Below are positions 50,085-59,607 of a stretch of DNA of 64,000 bases, one piece after another. The notes beneath the pieces are model-generated. The model saw nothing but the letters and a program-made list of their open reading frames with translations. It searched no databases and was not told the DNA's origin. A program made the position numbers and the translations under genes. Source of the stretch: Pseudomonas sp. GD03858 (GTDB lineage: Bacteria > Pseudomonadota > Gammaproteobacteria > Pseudomonadales > Pseudomonadaceae). The stretch covers positions 1 to 64,000 of the forward strand of contig NZ_JAOCDM010000017.1 of assembly GCF_029840925.1 (NCBI RefSeq), read 5' to 3'. Positions within the stretch are counted from its first letter, which is position 1. The number at the start of each line of letters is the position of its first letter.

Positions 50085-51500
50085 ATGACCCGGACCTCCC
50101 AGACACCCTCCGAAGAGCAGCACCTGCAACGCAACCTGACCAACCGCCACATCCAGCTCATCGCCATCGGCGGCGCCATCGGCACCGGCCTGTTCATGGG
50201 CTCGGGCAAGACCATCAGCCTGGCCGGCCCGTCGATCATCTTCGTCTACATGATCATCGGCTTCATGCTGTTCTTCGTCATGCGCGCCATGGGCGAGCTG
50301 CTGCTGTCGAACCTCAACTACAAGTCGTTCATCGATTTCTCCGCCGACCTGCTCGGCCCCTGGGCCGGCTACTTCACCGGCTGGACCTACTGGTTCTGCT
50401 GGGTGGTCACCGGCATCGCCGACGTGGTGGCGATCGCCGCCTACACGCAATTCTGGTTCCCGGACCTGCCACAGTGGATACCGGCGCTGAGCTGCGTGGC
50501 CCTGCTGCTGTCGCTGAACCTGGTGACGGTGAAAATGTTCGGCGAGATGGAATTCTGGTTCGCCCTGATCAAGATCATCGCCATCATGGGCCTGGTCGCC
50601 ACCGGCTTGTACATGGTCGTTACCGGCTTCCAGTCGCCAGCAGGCCACACCGCCACCCTGGCCAACCTGTGGAATGACGGCGGCATGTTCCCCAACGGCA
50701 TGCTGGGCTTCTTCGCCGGTTTCCAGATCGCCGTGTTCGCCTTCGTCGGCATCGAGCTGGTGGGCACCACCGCCGCCGAGGCGAAGAACCCCGAGCGCAC
50801 CCTGCCGCGGGCGATCAACTCGATCCCGATCCGCATCATCGTGTTCTACGTGCTGGCGCTGATCGCGATCATGGCGGTAACGCCATGGCGCGACGTGGTG
50901 CCGGGCAAGAGCCCGTTCGTCGAGCTGTTCGTGCTGGCCGGCCTGCCGGCGGCGGCGAGCATCATCAACTTCGTGGTGCTCACCTCGGCGGCCTCGTCGG
51001 CCAACAGCGGCGTGTTCTCCACCAGCCGCATGCTGTTCGGCCTGGCCCAGGAGGGCGATGCGCCCAAGGCGTTCGAGAAACTCTCGCGCCGCGCGGTGCC
51101 GGCCAACGGCCTGTACTTCTCCTGCACCTGCCTGCTGCTGGGCGCGGTGCTGATCTACCTGGTACCCAATGTGATCGAAGCTTTCACCCTGGTGACGACG
51201 GTGTCGGCGGTGCTGTTCATGTTCGTGTGGACGCTGATCCTGCTGTCGTACCTGAGCTACCGCAAACAGCGCGCGGCGCTGCATGAGCAGTCCACCTACA
51301 AGATGCCCGGCGGGCGTTTCATGTGCTACGTGTGCCTGGTGTTCTTTGCCGGCATTCTGGTGCTGTTGAGCCTGGAGGCGGATACGCGCTCGGCGCTGGT
51401 GGTGACGCCGATCTGGTTCGTGATTCTGGCGGTGACCTATCAGTTTGTGCGCAGCAGGCGTCAGCCGCGTGCGTCGGTGCGTGAAGCGTCTAACAACTGA
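50085..51500 (+). CDS. cycA: Amino acid permease, D-serine/D-alanine/glycine transporter type
   Basis: A 471-residue APC-superfamily permease with about twelve membrane helices. The N-terminal signature NRHIQLIAIGGAIGTGLFMG is the AAT-family consensus. Close family resemblance to CycA (D-Ser/D-Ala/Gly import by proton symport) is seen in the segments SLAGPSIIFVY and WTYWFCWVVTGIADVVA. Substrate choice within this family is hard to tell by sequence. ATG 50085 and 50076 are both possible. Confidence 0.87.
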   Translation: MTRTSQTPSEEQHLQRNLTNRHIQLIAIGGAIGTGLFMGSGKTISLAGPSIIFVYMIIGFMLFFVMRAMGELLLSNLNYKSFIDFSADLLGPWAGYFTGWTYWFCWVVTGIADVVAIAAYTQFWFPDLPQWIPALSCVALLLSLNLVTVKMFGEMEFWFALIKIIAIMGLVATGLYMVVTGFQSPAGHTATLANLWNDGGMFPNGMLGFFAGFQIAVFAFVGIELVGTTAAEAKNPERTLPRAINSIPIRIIVFYVLALIAIMAVTPWRDVVPGKSPFVELFVLAGLPAAASIINFVVLTSAASSANSGVFSTSRMLFGLAQEGDAPKAFEKLSRRAVPANGLYFSCTCLLLGAVLIYLVPNVIEAFTLVTTVSAVLFMFVWTLILLSYLSYRKQRAALHEQSTYKMPGGRFMCYVCLVFFAGILVLLSLEADTRSALVVTPIWFVILAVTYQFVRSRRQPRASVREASNN

Positions 51501-51510
51501 TCTGGCCAAT

Positions 51511-51614
51511 GGGGCCGCTGCGCGGCCCTTTCGCGACACAAGGCCGCTCCTACAGGAGATTGCGTTCCCCTGTAGGAGCGGCCTTGTGTCGCGAAAGGGC
51601 TGCGCAGCAGCCCC
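51511..51614. repeat. REP pair, family A
   Basis: Inverted family-A arms with outer hairpins GGGCCGC/GCGGCCC (left) and GGGCTGC/GCAGCCC (right), between the convergent permease and DUF6124 genes. Confidence 0.92.
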
Positions 51615-51632
51615 AGGATGTTCAGCCAGGCA

Positions 51633-51932
51633 CTAAGCCTGCTCCAATCCCTCGAGCACCGCCTCGGCCAACGCCAGGCCTTTCTCCAGCGAGTTCTCGG
51701 TCGCCGTCAGCAAACTGCGCAACGGCTCCCCCGCCTTCTCCAGCGCTGCGGCATTGGTTTCATACGCCGCCTTCAACGCCGCCACGGCGCACACCAGCGC
51801 ATCCTCGCTATCAACGCCAGCACGTACCGAGAGAATCGGATCATGGGCGTGATTGCAGGTGCCGAAGTGGGAACAAGCAGTGACGGGACGTGATTGGCGG
51901 GGACTGTGGTTGACCAGCGATTCCTGGCTCAT
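51633..51932 (-). CDS. DUF6124/DUF3077-like small protein, main part
   Basis: A 99-residue protein whose residues about 32-95 (PILSVRAGVDSEDALV onward) match the helical body of the small Pseudomonas-specific DUF6124/DUF3077 families; function unknown. Its ATG overlaps the stop of a 25-codon upstream frame (ATGA). That frame encodes what looks like the usual family N-terminus, so the family gene appears split in two or translationally coupled. The first 30 residues include three cysteines, not typical of the family as I recall it. Confidence 0.75.
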   Translation of the reverse strand: MSQESLVNHSPRQSRPVTACSHFGTCNHAHDPILSVRAGVDSEDALVCAVAALKAAYETNAAALEKAGEPLRSLLTATENSLEKGLALAEAVLEGLEQA

Positions 51933-52006
51933 GGCTGCACCTCTCGATGAAAGGTGGCGATATCAACAAATGCGAACGGTGGATCTGGAACGATCTTCTT
52001 GAGCAT
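51929..52006 (-). CDS. 25-residue upstream ORF with the DUF6124-type N-terminus
   Basis: The peptide begins MLKKIVPDPPFAFVDIA; the KKIVPDPP start is the common N-terminus of this protein family in Pseudomonas. It has a strong ribosome-binding site (AAGGAG, seven bases before ATG 52006) and ends in a TGA that overlaps the ATG of the next frame. It is either a leader peptide or the first part of a gene broken by a frameshift. The structured RNA candidate lies 40 bases upstream. Confidence 0.65.
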   Translation of the reverse strand: MLKKIVPDPPFAFVDIATFHREVQP

Positions 52007-52045
52007 GGTGCTACTCCTTGCAGCCTTCTGAAGTGTCTCTCCGTG

Positions 52046-52140
52046 CCCATACGCCAATATGGGTGGACGGAGCCGTGCGGGTTGGCGTTGCCGGTCAGAA
52101 GGTCCGGTGAGCCCGAAGGCTCCCACACACGGCTCCGCCC
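52046..52140 (-). ncRNA. Candidate structured leader RNA of the DUF6124-type gene
   Basis: Read on the minus strand, 52140-52126 pairs with 52079-52065 in a 15-bp stem. Two positions (138 with 67, 127 with 78 in the last digits) are G-U pairs in this RNA but A-C mismatches on the other strand, so the minus strand is the likely RNA. Inside are GAGCC-UUCG-GGCUC (52122-52109), a very stable tetraloop hairpin, and CCGG/CCGG (52107-52104 with 52094-52091). Next to the stem, CCCATA/TATGGG (52063-52058 with 52051-52046) forms a further hairpin. The whole ends 40 bases before the ORF start. I do not recognise it as a named RNA family; a cis-regulatory element is the simplest reading. Confidence 0.6.
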
Positions 52141-52387
52141 ATAACGGGTGCAACCATGCAGGACACGCTATCGCAGGTGCGATGTGCCCGGTTCTGACAG
52201 CGGGACGCCAATCCCGAACCGCAGAAACTACTGCGGTGCGGCACGGTACTCAAGTAGTGCTTATGTGTCAAAAGTGTTCATCGCCCCCGGCCCCAATCCT
52301 GTGCAGGCCCAACCTGCAAGCACCATCCTGGCCCCACCCCGCGCCCCGATTCGTCGCACAACCGCTCTATCACGCACATTCCATCGC

Positions 52388-52405
52388 TCGGCACAGCCTT
52401 TGCAC
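52388..52405 (+). promoter_or_regulatory. Sigma-54 promoter of urtA
   Basis: TCGGCACAGCCTTTGCAC fits the RpoN consensus (GG at 52390-52391, ten bases, GC at 52402-52403; GGCAC-N5-TTGC). It lies 46 bases before the urtA start, a suitable distance. Urea transport is usually under NtrC control in Pseudomonas. A weak inverted repeat TGCAGG/CCTGCA at 52302-52318 is a possible but poor NtrC site. The rest of the 442-base space 52007-52448 holds the structured leader and nothing else recognised. Confidence 0.75.
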
Positions 52406-52448
52406 TCTCCAACTAGGCCAACACCCACCATCACATCGGAGTGAGCAC

Positions 52449-53714
52449 ATGAAGCGACGCAGTCTGATCAAGGCCTTTACCCTCAGCGCATCGATCGCCG
52501 CGATGGGCCTGAGCTGGAGCATCCAGGCCGCCGAGACCATCAAGGTCGGCATCCTGCATTCGCTGTCCGGGACCATGGCGATCTCCGAGACCTCGCTCAA
52601 GGACATGGCGCTGATGACCATCGACGAGATCAACGCCAAGGGCGGGGTCAACGGCAAGCTGCTGGAGCCGGTGGTGGTGGACCCGGCGTCCAACTGGCCG
52701 CTGTTCGCCGAGAAGAGCCGCCAGCTGCTGACACAGGACAAGGTCGCGGTGGTGTTCGGCTGCTGGACCTCGGTGTCGCGCAAGTCGGTGCTGCCGGTGT
52801 TCGAGGAGCTCAACGGCCTGCTGTTCTACCCGGTGCAGTACGAGGGTGAAGAGATGTCGCCGAACGTGTTCTACACCGGCGCGGCGCCCAACCAGCAGGC
52901 GATCCCGGCCGTCGAGTACCTGATGAGCGAGGACGGCGGCGGCGCCAAGCGCTTCTTCCTGCTGGGCACCGACTACGTCTACCCGCGCACCACCAACAAG
53001 ATCCTGCGCGCCTTCCTGCACAGCAAGGGCGTGGCCGACAAGGACATCGAAGAGGTGTACACGCCGTTCGGCCACAGCGATTACCAGACCATCGTCGCCA
53101 ACATCAAGAAGTTCTCGGCCGGGGGCAAGACGGCGGTCATTTCCACGGTCAACGGCGACTCCAACGTGCCGTTCTACAAGGAGCTGGCCAACCAGGGGCT
53201 GAAGGCCACCGACGTGCCGGTGGTGGCGTTCTCGGTGGGAGAAGAGGAGCTGCGCGGCATCGACACCAAGCCGTTGGTGGGGCACCTGGCCGCGTGGAAC
53301 TACTTCGAGTCCGTGGATAACCCGGTCAACCAGAAGTTCGTCGCCGACTGGAAGGCCTACGCCAAGGCCAAGAACCTGCCGGGGGCCGACAAGGCGGTGA
53401 CCAACGACCCGATGGAGGCCACCTACGTCGGTATCCACATGTGGGCGCAGGCGGCGCAGAAGGCCGGCAGCACCGATGTGGACAAGGTGCGCGAGGCGCT
53501 GGCCGGGCAAAGCTTCAAAGCGCCGTCGGGCTTCACCCTGACCATGGACAAGAGCAACCACCACCTGCACAAGCCGGTGATGATCGGCGAAATCCAGGAT
53601 GACGGGCAGTTCAGCGTGGTGTGGCAGACCGAACAGCCGCTGCGGGCGCAGCCTTGGAGCCCGTTCATTCCGGGGAATGACAAGCGGCCTGACTATGCGG
53701 TGAAAGGCAACTGA
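52449..53714 (+). CDS. urtA: Urea ABC transporter, substrate-binding protein
   Basis: Periplasmic urea-binding component. It is 421 residues with a Tat/Sec-like signal (MKRRSLIKAF ... SIQAAE, cleavage about 26) and a type I periplasmic-binding fold of the amide/urea branch (KVGILHSLSGTMAISETSLK, VFGCWTSVSRKSVLPVFEE, FYPVQYEGEE). First gene of urtABCDE, behind the sigma-54 promoter, indicating nitrogen-limitation control. A REP pair separates it from urtB. Confidence 0.97.
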   Translation: MKRRSLIKAFTLSASIAAMGLSWSIQAAETIKVGILHSLSGTMAISETSLKDMALMTIDEINAKGGVNGKLLEPVVVDPASNWPLFAEKSRQLLTQDKVAVVFGCWTSVSRKSVLPVFEELNGLLFYPVQYEGEEMSPNVFYTGAAPNQQAIPAVEYLMSEDGGGAKRFFLLGTDYVYPRTTNKILRAFLHSKGVADKDIEEVYTPFGHSDYQTIVANIKKFSAGGKTAVISTVNGDSNVPFYKELANQGLKATDVPVVAFSVGEEELRGIDTKPLVGHLAAWNYFESVDNPVNQKFVADWKAYAKAKNLPGADKAVTNDPMEATYVGIHMWAQAAQKAGSTDVDKVREALAGQSFKAPSGFTLTMDKSNHHLHKPVMIGEIQDDGQFSVVWQTEQPLRAQPWSPFIPGNDKRPDYAVKGN

Positions 53715-53718
53715 CGCC

Positions 53719-53795
53719 ATCGCGGGGCAAGCCCGCTCCCACGCCTGCCCCCTCACCCATGTGGGTACGGCGTGGGAGCGGGCTTGCCCCGCGAT
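53719..53795. repeat. REP pair, family B, between urtA and urtB
   Basis: Inverted family-B arms begin five bases after the urtA stop and end 33 bases before the urtB start. Placed inside an operon, the hairpin may stabilise or terminate the abundant urtA message. Confidence 0.9.
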
Positions 53796-53827
53796 GAATC
53801 CACCGCCGATTTTCCAGGACTGCCCTT

Positions 53828-55315
53828 ATGCTCAGACTCCTGCTCACACTATTGTTGCTTCTACCCCTGGCCACCCAAGCCAGCGAGGGCGAATTCTTCC
53901 TTACCGCCAAGCCCGCCGAACAGGCCAACATGCTCGAAACCTGGGCCGCGCAACCCGATGCCGCCCGCCTGCCGCTGCTGGAAAACCTGCGCCAAGGCCG
54001 CATCGCCGACAACGATATACGCAAGCTACGCCTGAACAACCGCCTGCGCGGCCTGATCGACAACGCCCTGGCCAGCCATCAGCTGTTCAGCGACCAAGCC
54101 AGCATCCGCCTGGCCGCCGCCCAACAACTGCAAAAAACCGCGCAACCGGCGCAGATGGCCTTCCTCGACCGCCGCTTCGCCAGCGAACCCGACGCCGCCG
54201 TGCACGCCGCCCTCGGCCTGGCCCTGGCCAACCTGCAACTGGGCGCCAGCGAGCCCGCGGTACGCCTGGCCGCCGTGCGCCTGCTCGGCGAAACCGGCGA
54301 CCCGCTGGCCCGCACCCGCCTCGAAGCGCTACTACAACCCGACGCCGAAACCGACGCCGCCGTGCGCACCGCCGCTGAAACCAGCCTGGCCCAGGTACAG
54401 CGCAAGCTGCTGGTCGGCGAACTGCTCGGCCAGGCCTTCAGCGGCCTGTCACTGGGCTCGATCCTGCTGCTGGCGGCGCTGGGCCTGGCAATCACCTTCG
54501 GCCTGCTCGGGGTGATCAACATGGCCCACGGCGAGATGCTGATGCTCGGCGCCTACAGCACCTATATGGTCCAGGTGCTGCTGCAACGTTATGCCCCCGG
54601 CGCCATCGAGTTCTATCCGTTGATCGCCCTGCCGGTGGCCTTCGCCGTCAGCGCCGGGGTCGGCATGGCCCTGGAGCGCACGGTGATCCGCCACTTGTAT
54701 GGCCGGCCACTGGAAACCCTGCTGGCTACCTGGGGCATCAGCTTGATCCTGATCCAGGCCGTGCGCCTGATCTTCGGCGCGCAGAACGTCGAGGTGAGCA
54801 ACCCGGCCTGGCTGTCCGGTGGCATCCAGGTACTGCCCAACCTGGTGCTCCCATACAACCGCCTGGTGATCATCGGCTTCGCCCTGGCGGTGGTGCTGCT
54901 CACCTGGCTGCTACTCAACCGCACCCGGCTGGGCCTGAACGTGCGCGCCGTCACCCAGAACCGCAACATGGCGGCCTGCTGCGGGGTGTCGACCGGCCGC
55001 GTCGACATGCTCGCCTTCGGCCTCGGCTCCGGTATCGCCGGGCTCGGCGGCGTGGCCCTGAGCCAGGTCGGCAACGTGGGGCCGGACCTGGGTCAGAGCT
55101 ACATCATCGACTCGTTCCTGGTGGTGGTGCTCGGCGGCGTCGGCCAGTTGGCCGGCAGCCTGTGGGCAGCGTTCGGGCTAGGTATCGCCAACAAACTGCT
55201 GGAGCCGCAGATCGGTGCGGTGCTGGGCAAGATCCTCATCCTTGCGCTGATCATTCTGTTCATCCAGAAGCGCCCGCAAGGCCTGTTCGCCCTCAAGGGA
55301 CGGGTAATCGACTGA
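53828..55315 (+). CDS. urtB: Urea ABC transporter, permease UrtB
   Basis: Inner-membrane permease subunit. It is 495 residues. A signal peptide and a soluble HEAT-like periplasmic region (about 20-195) come before the LivH-type permease domain (SGLSLGSILLLAALGLAITF, VINMAHGEMLMLGAYSTYM). The long N-terminal extension is normal for UrtB and distinguishes it from LivH. The stop overlaps the urtC start (TGATG). Confidence 0.96.
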   Translation: MLRLLLTLLLLLPLATQASEGEFFLTAKPAEQANMLETWAAQPDAARLPLLENLRQGRIADNDIRKLRLNNRLRGLIDNALASHQLFSDQASIRLAAAQQLQKTAQPAQMAFLDRRFASEPDAAVHAALGLALANLQLGASEPAVRLAAVRLLGETGDPLARTRLEALLQPDAETDAAVRTAAETSLAQVQRKLLVGELLGQAFSGLSLGSILLLAALGLAITFGLLGVINMAHGEMLMLGAYSTYMVQVLLQRYAPGAIEFYPLIALPVAFAVSAGVGMALERTVIRHLYGRPLETLLATWGISLILIQAVRLIFGAQNVEVSNPAWLSGGIQVLPNLVLPYNRLVIIGFALAVVLLTWLLLNRTRLGLNVRAVTQNRNMAACCGVSTGRVDMLAFGLGSGIAGLGGVALSQVGNVGPDLGQSYIIDSFLVVVLGGVGQLAGSLWAAFGLGIANKLLEPQIGAVLGKILILALIILFIQKRPQGLFALKGRVID

Positions 55316-56390
55316 TGAACCAGCCATTGATTGTCACTGCCTCGCGCAAGGTCGGCACCCGGGTTTCAATGGCCGTCGGCGCCGTTGTCGTCCTGGTGCT
55401 GCTGGCCCTGCCGCTGCTGTCGCTGCTGCCCGACGGGCACGCCTTGCAGGTCTCGGCCTATACCCTGACCCTGGTCGGCAAGATCCTCTGCTACGCCATC
55501 GTCGCCCTGGCACTGGACCTGGTGTGGGGCTACGCAGGGTTACTGTCTTTGGGCCACGGCCTGTTCTTCGCCCTGGGCGGCTATGCCATGGGCATGTACC
55601 TGATGCGCCAGGCGGCGGGCGACGGCCTGCCGGGGTTCATGACCTTCCTGTCGTGGAGCGAGCTGCCCTGGTACTGGGCCGGCACCCAGCATTTCGCCTG
55701 GGCGCTGTGCCTGGTGGTGCTGGCGCCGGGGCTGCTGGCCCTGGTGTTCGGCTTCTTCGCCTTCCGCTCGCGGATCAAGGGTGTGTACTTCTCGATCATG
55801 ACCCAGGCCCTGACCTTCGCCGGCATGCTGCTGTTCTTCCGCAACGAGACTGGCTTTGGCGGCAACAACGGTTTCACCAGTTTTCGCACCATCCTCGGCT
55901 TCGACATCGCCTCCCAAGGCACCCGGGCCGTGCTGTTCCTGCTCACCGTGGGCCTGCTGCTGGGTAGCCTGTTCCTGTGCTGGCGCCTGACCCAGAGCAA
56001 GTTCGGGCGCCTGCTCACTGCCGTGCGTGACGCCGAGAATCGCCTGATGTTCTGCGGCTACGACCCGCGCGGCTTCAAGCTGCTGGTGTGGGTGCTCAGC
56101 GCCGTGCTGTGCGGCCTGGCCGGGGCGCTGTACGTGCCGCAGGTGGGCATCATCAACCCCAGCGAGATGTCGCCGACCAACTCCATCGAAGCCGCCGTGT
56201 GGGTGGCGCTCGGCGGGCGCGGCACGCTGATCGGGCCGCTGCTTGGCGCAGGCGTCGTCAATGGCATGAAGAGCTGGTTCACCGTGGCGTTCCCCGAGTT
56301 CTGGCTGTTCTTCCTCGGCGCGCTGTTCATCCTCGTCACCCTGTACCTGCCCAAGGGCGTGGTCGGCCTTGTGAAGAAAAGGAGCCAGCC

Positions 56391-56394
<4 letters not shown>
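55315..56394 (+). CDS. urtC: Urea ABC transporter, permease UrtC
   Basis: Second permease subunit, LivM type, 359 residues with about ten membrane helices. Typical segments are DLVWGYAGLLSLGHGLFFAL and WVALGGRGTLIGPLLGA. Coupled to urtB (TGATG) and to urtD (ATGA). Confidence 0.97.
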
Positions 56395-57248
<854 letters not shown>

Positions 57249-57261
57249 GGCAATGCGGGCA

Positions 57262-57350
57262 ACGTGGGAGCGGGCTTGCCCCGCGATTGCGTCCGCCCGG
57301 CCAACATCATTCCCTGGCCTGACGCTATCGCGGGGCAAGCCCGCTCCCAC
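57262..57350. repeat. REP pair, family B, between urtD and urtE
   Basis: Family-B arms at 57263-57286 and 57326-57350 point outward relative to the urtA-urtB copy. This is the second REP insertion in the urt operon. Confidence 0.9.
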
Positions 57351-57375
57351 GAATTGAACGACTCAAGGGCAGAAC

Positions 57376-58074
57376 ATGCTGAAAATCGACACCCTGCACC
57401 AATACTACGGCGGCAGCCACATCCTGCGCGGCCTGTCCTTCGAGGCCAAGGTCGGCGAGGTCACCTGCCTGCTGGGCCGCAACGGCGTGGGCAAGACCAC
57501 CTTGCTGCGCTGCCTGATGGGCCTGCTGCCGGCCCGCGAGGGCCGCGTGGAATGGGAAGGCAAGCCCATCACCACGCTCAAGCCCCAGCAACGGGTCCAC
57601 GCCGGCATCGCCTACGTGCCCCAGGGCCGCGAGATCTTCCCGCGCCTGACCGTCGAGGAAAACCTGCTGATGGGCCTGTCGCGCTTCCCCGCCCGCGAGG
57701 CACGGGAAGTGCCGGCCTTCATCTACGAACTGTTCCCGGTGCTGGAGCAGATGAAGCAACGCCGTGGCGGCGACCTCTCCGGTGGCCAGCAGCAACAGCT
57801 GGCCATCGGCCGCGCCCTGGCCAGCCGCCCGCGCCTGCTGATCCTCGACGAACCCACCGAAGGCATCCAGCCGTCGGTGATCAAGGAGATCGGCGCGGTG
57901 ATCCGCAAGCTGGCCGACCGGGGCGACATGGCCATCCTGCTGGTGGAGCAGTTCTACGACTTCGCCGAGGAGCTGGCCGACCAGTACCTGGTCATGGCCC
58001 GCGGCGAGATCGTCCAGCGCGGCCGGGGTGAAAACATGCAGGCCGAAGGTGTGCGCGGCCTGGTTACCATTTAA
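57376..58074 (+). CDS. urtE: Urea ABC transporter, ATPase UrtE
   Basis: Second ATP-binding subunit, LivF type, 232 residues. Walker A (GRNGVGKTTL), signature (LSGGQQQQLAIGRAL) and Walker B (LLILDEPTEGIQP) are intact; EQFYDFAEELADQY is typical of UrtE. It ends the transporter genes; the usual ureDABC genes are not downstream, where two acetyltransferases follow. Confidence 0.97.
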   Translation: MLKIDTLHQYYGGSHILRGLSFEAKVGEVTCLLGRNGVGKTTLLRCLMGLLPAREGRVEWEGKPITTLKPQQRVHAGIAYVPQGREIFPRLTVEENLLMGLSRFPAREAREVPAFIYELFPVLEQMKQRRGGDLSGGQQQQLAIGRALASRPRLLILDEPTEGIQPSVIKEIGAVIRKLADRGDMAILLVEQFYDFAEELADQYLVMARGEIVQRGRGENMQAEGVRGLVTI

Positions 58075-58105
58075 TCTGCAACCACTTCCCTTGCGAGACG
58101 CTGTC

Positions 58106-58630
58106 ATGAGTTACCAGATCCGCGACGCCCTGATCGACGACGTGCCGGGCATCCTCGACATCTACAACGACGCCGTGGCCAATACCACGGCGATCTGGAA
58201 CGAAACCCCGGTGGACCTGGGCAACCGCCTGGCCTGGTTCGAGGCCCGCGCGCAGCAGGGCTATCCGATCCTGGTGGCGGTGGACGACAGCGGCGTGCTG
58301 GGCTATGCCTCATTTGGTGACTGGCGGCCGTTCGAAGGTTTCCGACATACCGTCGAGCATTCGGTGTACGTGCGTGGCGACCAGCGCGGCAAGGGCCTGG
58401 GCCCTGTGTTGATGGCCGCGCTGATCGAGCAGGCGCGTCTTTGCGACAAGCATGTGATGGTCGCCGCCATCGAGAGCGGCAATGCCGCGTCGATTCGCCT
58501 GCACGAACGCCTGGGTTTCAGCATCACCGGGCAGATGCCGCAGGTGGGGGTGAAGTTCGGGCGCTGGCTGGACCTGACCTTCATGCAGCTTTACCTGGAT
58601 GACAACACCCTTCCCCCTTCAAGGACCTGA
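58106..58630 (+). CDS. GNAT acetyltransferase, phosphinothricin/methionine-sulfoximine type
   Basis: A 174-residue Gcn5-related N-acetyltransferase. The sequence (DALIDDVPGILDIYNDAV, YASFGDWRPF, VEHSVYVRGDQRGKGLGPVL) matches the Pat/PitA group, which acetylates phosphinothricin or methionine sulfoximine. In P. aeruginosa a gene of this kind (PA4866) lies within the urease region. It starts 31 bases after urtE and may share its transcript. Confidence 0.9.
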   Translation: MSYQIRDALIDDVPGILDIYNDAVANTTAIWNETPVDLGNRLAWFEARAQQGYPILVAVDDSGVLGYASFGDWRPFEGFRHTVEHSVYVRGDQRGKGLGPVLMAALIEQARLCDKHVMVAAIESGNAASIRLHERLGFSITGQMPQVGVKFGRWLDLTFMQLYLDDNTLPPSRT

Positions 58631-58635
58631 AGCCC

Positions 58636-59169
58636 ATGAACACCGCCCAGTTGCACCGCGTCACCCACGAAGGCCTGGCGTACTACCGCGACGGGCTGGT
58701 GGCCCTTTTGCTCGATGCGGTGCGCCAGGGCGCGTCGGTGGGGTTTCTGGCCGATATCGACGAGCAGCAGGCCAAGGCCTACTTTGATGATCTGAAGGCA
58801 AAGCTGGCCGGTGGCGAGCAACTGCTCTGGGTCATTGCCCAGGGGCAGGAGGTGCTGGGTAGCGTGCAACTGGGCTTGTGCCTGAAACCCAATGGTTTGA
58901 ACCGGGCCGAGGTGCAGAAGCTGCTGGTGCACAGCGATGCTCGGCGGCGTGGGCTGGGGCAGCAGTTGATGAACGCGCTGGAGGCCGAGGCGCGGCGGAT
59001 CGGGCGGGGGATGCTTTTTCTCGATACCGAGGCGGGGTCCGGGGCGGAGGCGTTCTATCGGGCGCAGGGGTACAACAAGGCGGGGGAGATTCCGGATTAT
59101 GCCTGCGGGCCTGAAGGCGTGTACCGGGCAACAGTGCTGTACTTCAAAGTCATCGCGAAAGTCTCGTGA
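58636..59169 (+). CDS. GNAT acetyltransferase
   Basis: A 177-residue Gcn5-related N-acetyltransferase of unknown substrate. The acetyl-CoA-binding segment KLLVHSDARRRGLGQQLMNAL (read as VHSDARRRGLGQQLM) is clear. It follows the previous acetyltransferase gene by five bases, with AAGGA upstream; the pair is an operon. Such pairs are common near urease genes in pseudomonads. Confidence 0.9.
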   Translation: MNTAQLHRVTHEGLAYYRDGLVALLLDAVRQGASVGFLADIDEQQAKAYFDDLKAKLAGGEQLLWVIAQGQEVLGSVQLGLCLKPNGLNRAEVQKLLVHSDARRRGLGQQLMNALEAEARRIGRGMLFLDTEAGSGAEAFYRAQGYNKAGEIPDYACGPEGVYRATVLYFKVIAKVS

Positions 59170-59173
59170 ACTT

Positions 59174-59277
59174 GGGGGCGCTTTGCGCCCCTATCGCGAC
59201 ACAAGGCCGCTCCTACAGGCGACCGCGATCTCCTGTAGGAGCGGCCTTGTGTCGCGATAGGGCTGCGCAGCAGCCCC
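59174..59277. repeat. REP pair, family A
   Basis: Inverted family-A arms with outer hairpins GGGGCGC/GCGCCCC (left) and GGGCTGC/GCAGCCC (right), between convergent acetyltransferase and cbpM genes. Confidence 0.92.
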
Positions 59278-59299
59278 AGGATTTCACAGGTCATACCCA

Positions 59300-59605
59300 T
59301 CACATCTGGGTAAACCTGCCCAACCGCTGCTTCAACATGCTGTTCTCACTGCGCAGCTGCTGCACCTCTTCCAACAGTTCCAACGCCAGCGCCACCCCTT
59401 CCCACTCCAGTTCCAGCTCCTGATGCAGCTTCACCGCGCGCTTCAACGTCACCGGCGCGCGGTCGTCGAACACCCACTCCTCGGGCGTTCGCCCCGACGG
59501 TTCGACAATGCCGTGTTCGACGATCTCGATCACCCAGTCGGCCGACACATCAGCCTCTTGGCACAGGGTACGCATGTCCAGTTGAACGATCAGGGTGCTG
59601 CTCAT
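59300..59605 (-). CDS. cbpM: Chaperone modulator CbpM
   Basis: A 101-residue MerR-like small protein that binds the J-domain of CbpA and inhibits its co-chaperone and DNA-binding activity. The helical layout and the C-terminal coiled region (LELLEEVQQLRSENSMLKQR) fit CbpM. ATG 59605 has GGAG nine bases upstream; a GTG at 59611 that overlaps the cbpA stop is an alternative. It follows cbpA as in E. coli. Confidence 0.92.
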   Translation of the reverse strand: MSSTLIVQLDMRTLCQEADVSADWVIEIVEHGIVEPSGRTPEEWVFDDRAPVTLKRAVKLHQELELEWEGVALALELLEEVQQLRSENSMLKQRLGRFTQM

Positions 59606-59607
59606 GA

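Noticed and set aside
52021..52145. Group II intron remnant (GAGCCGTG-type sequence)
   Set aside because: The fold and its position just before a small ORF fit a leader RNA better, and no reverse-transcriptase fragment or domain V is visible.
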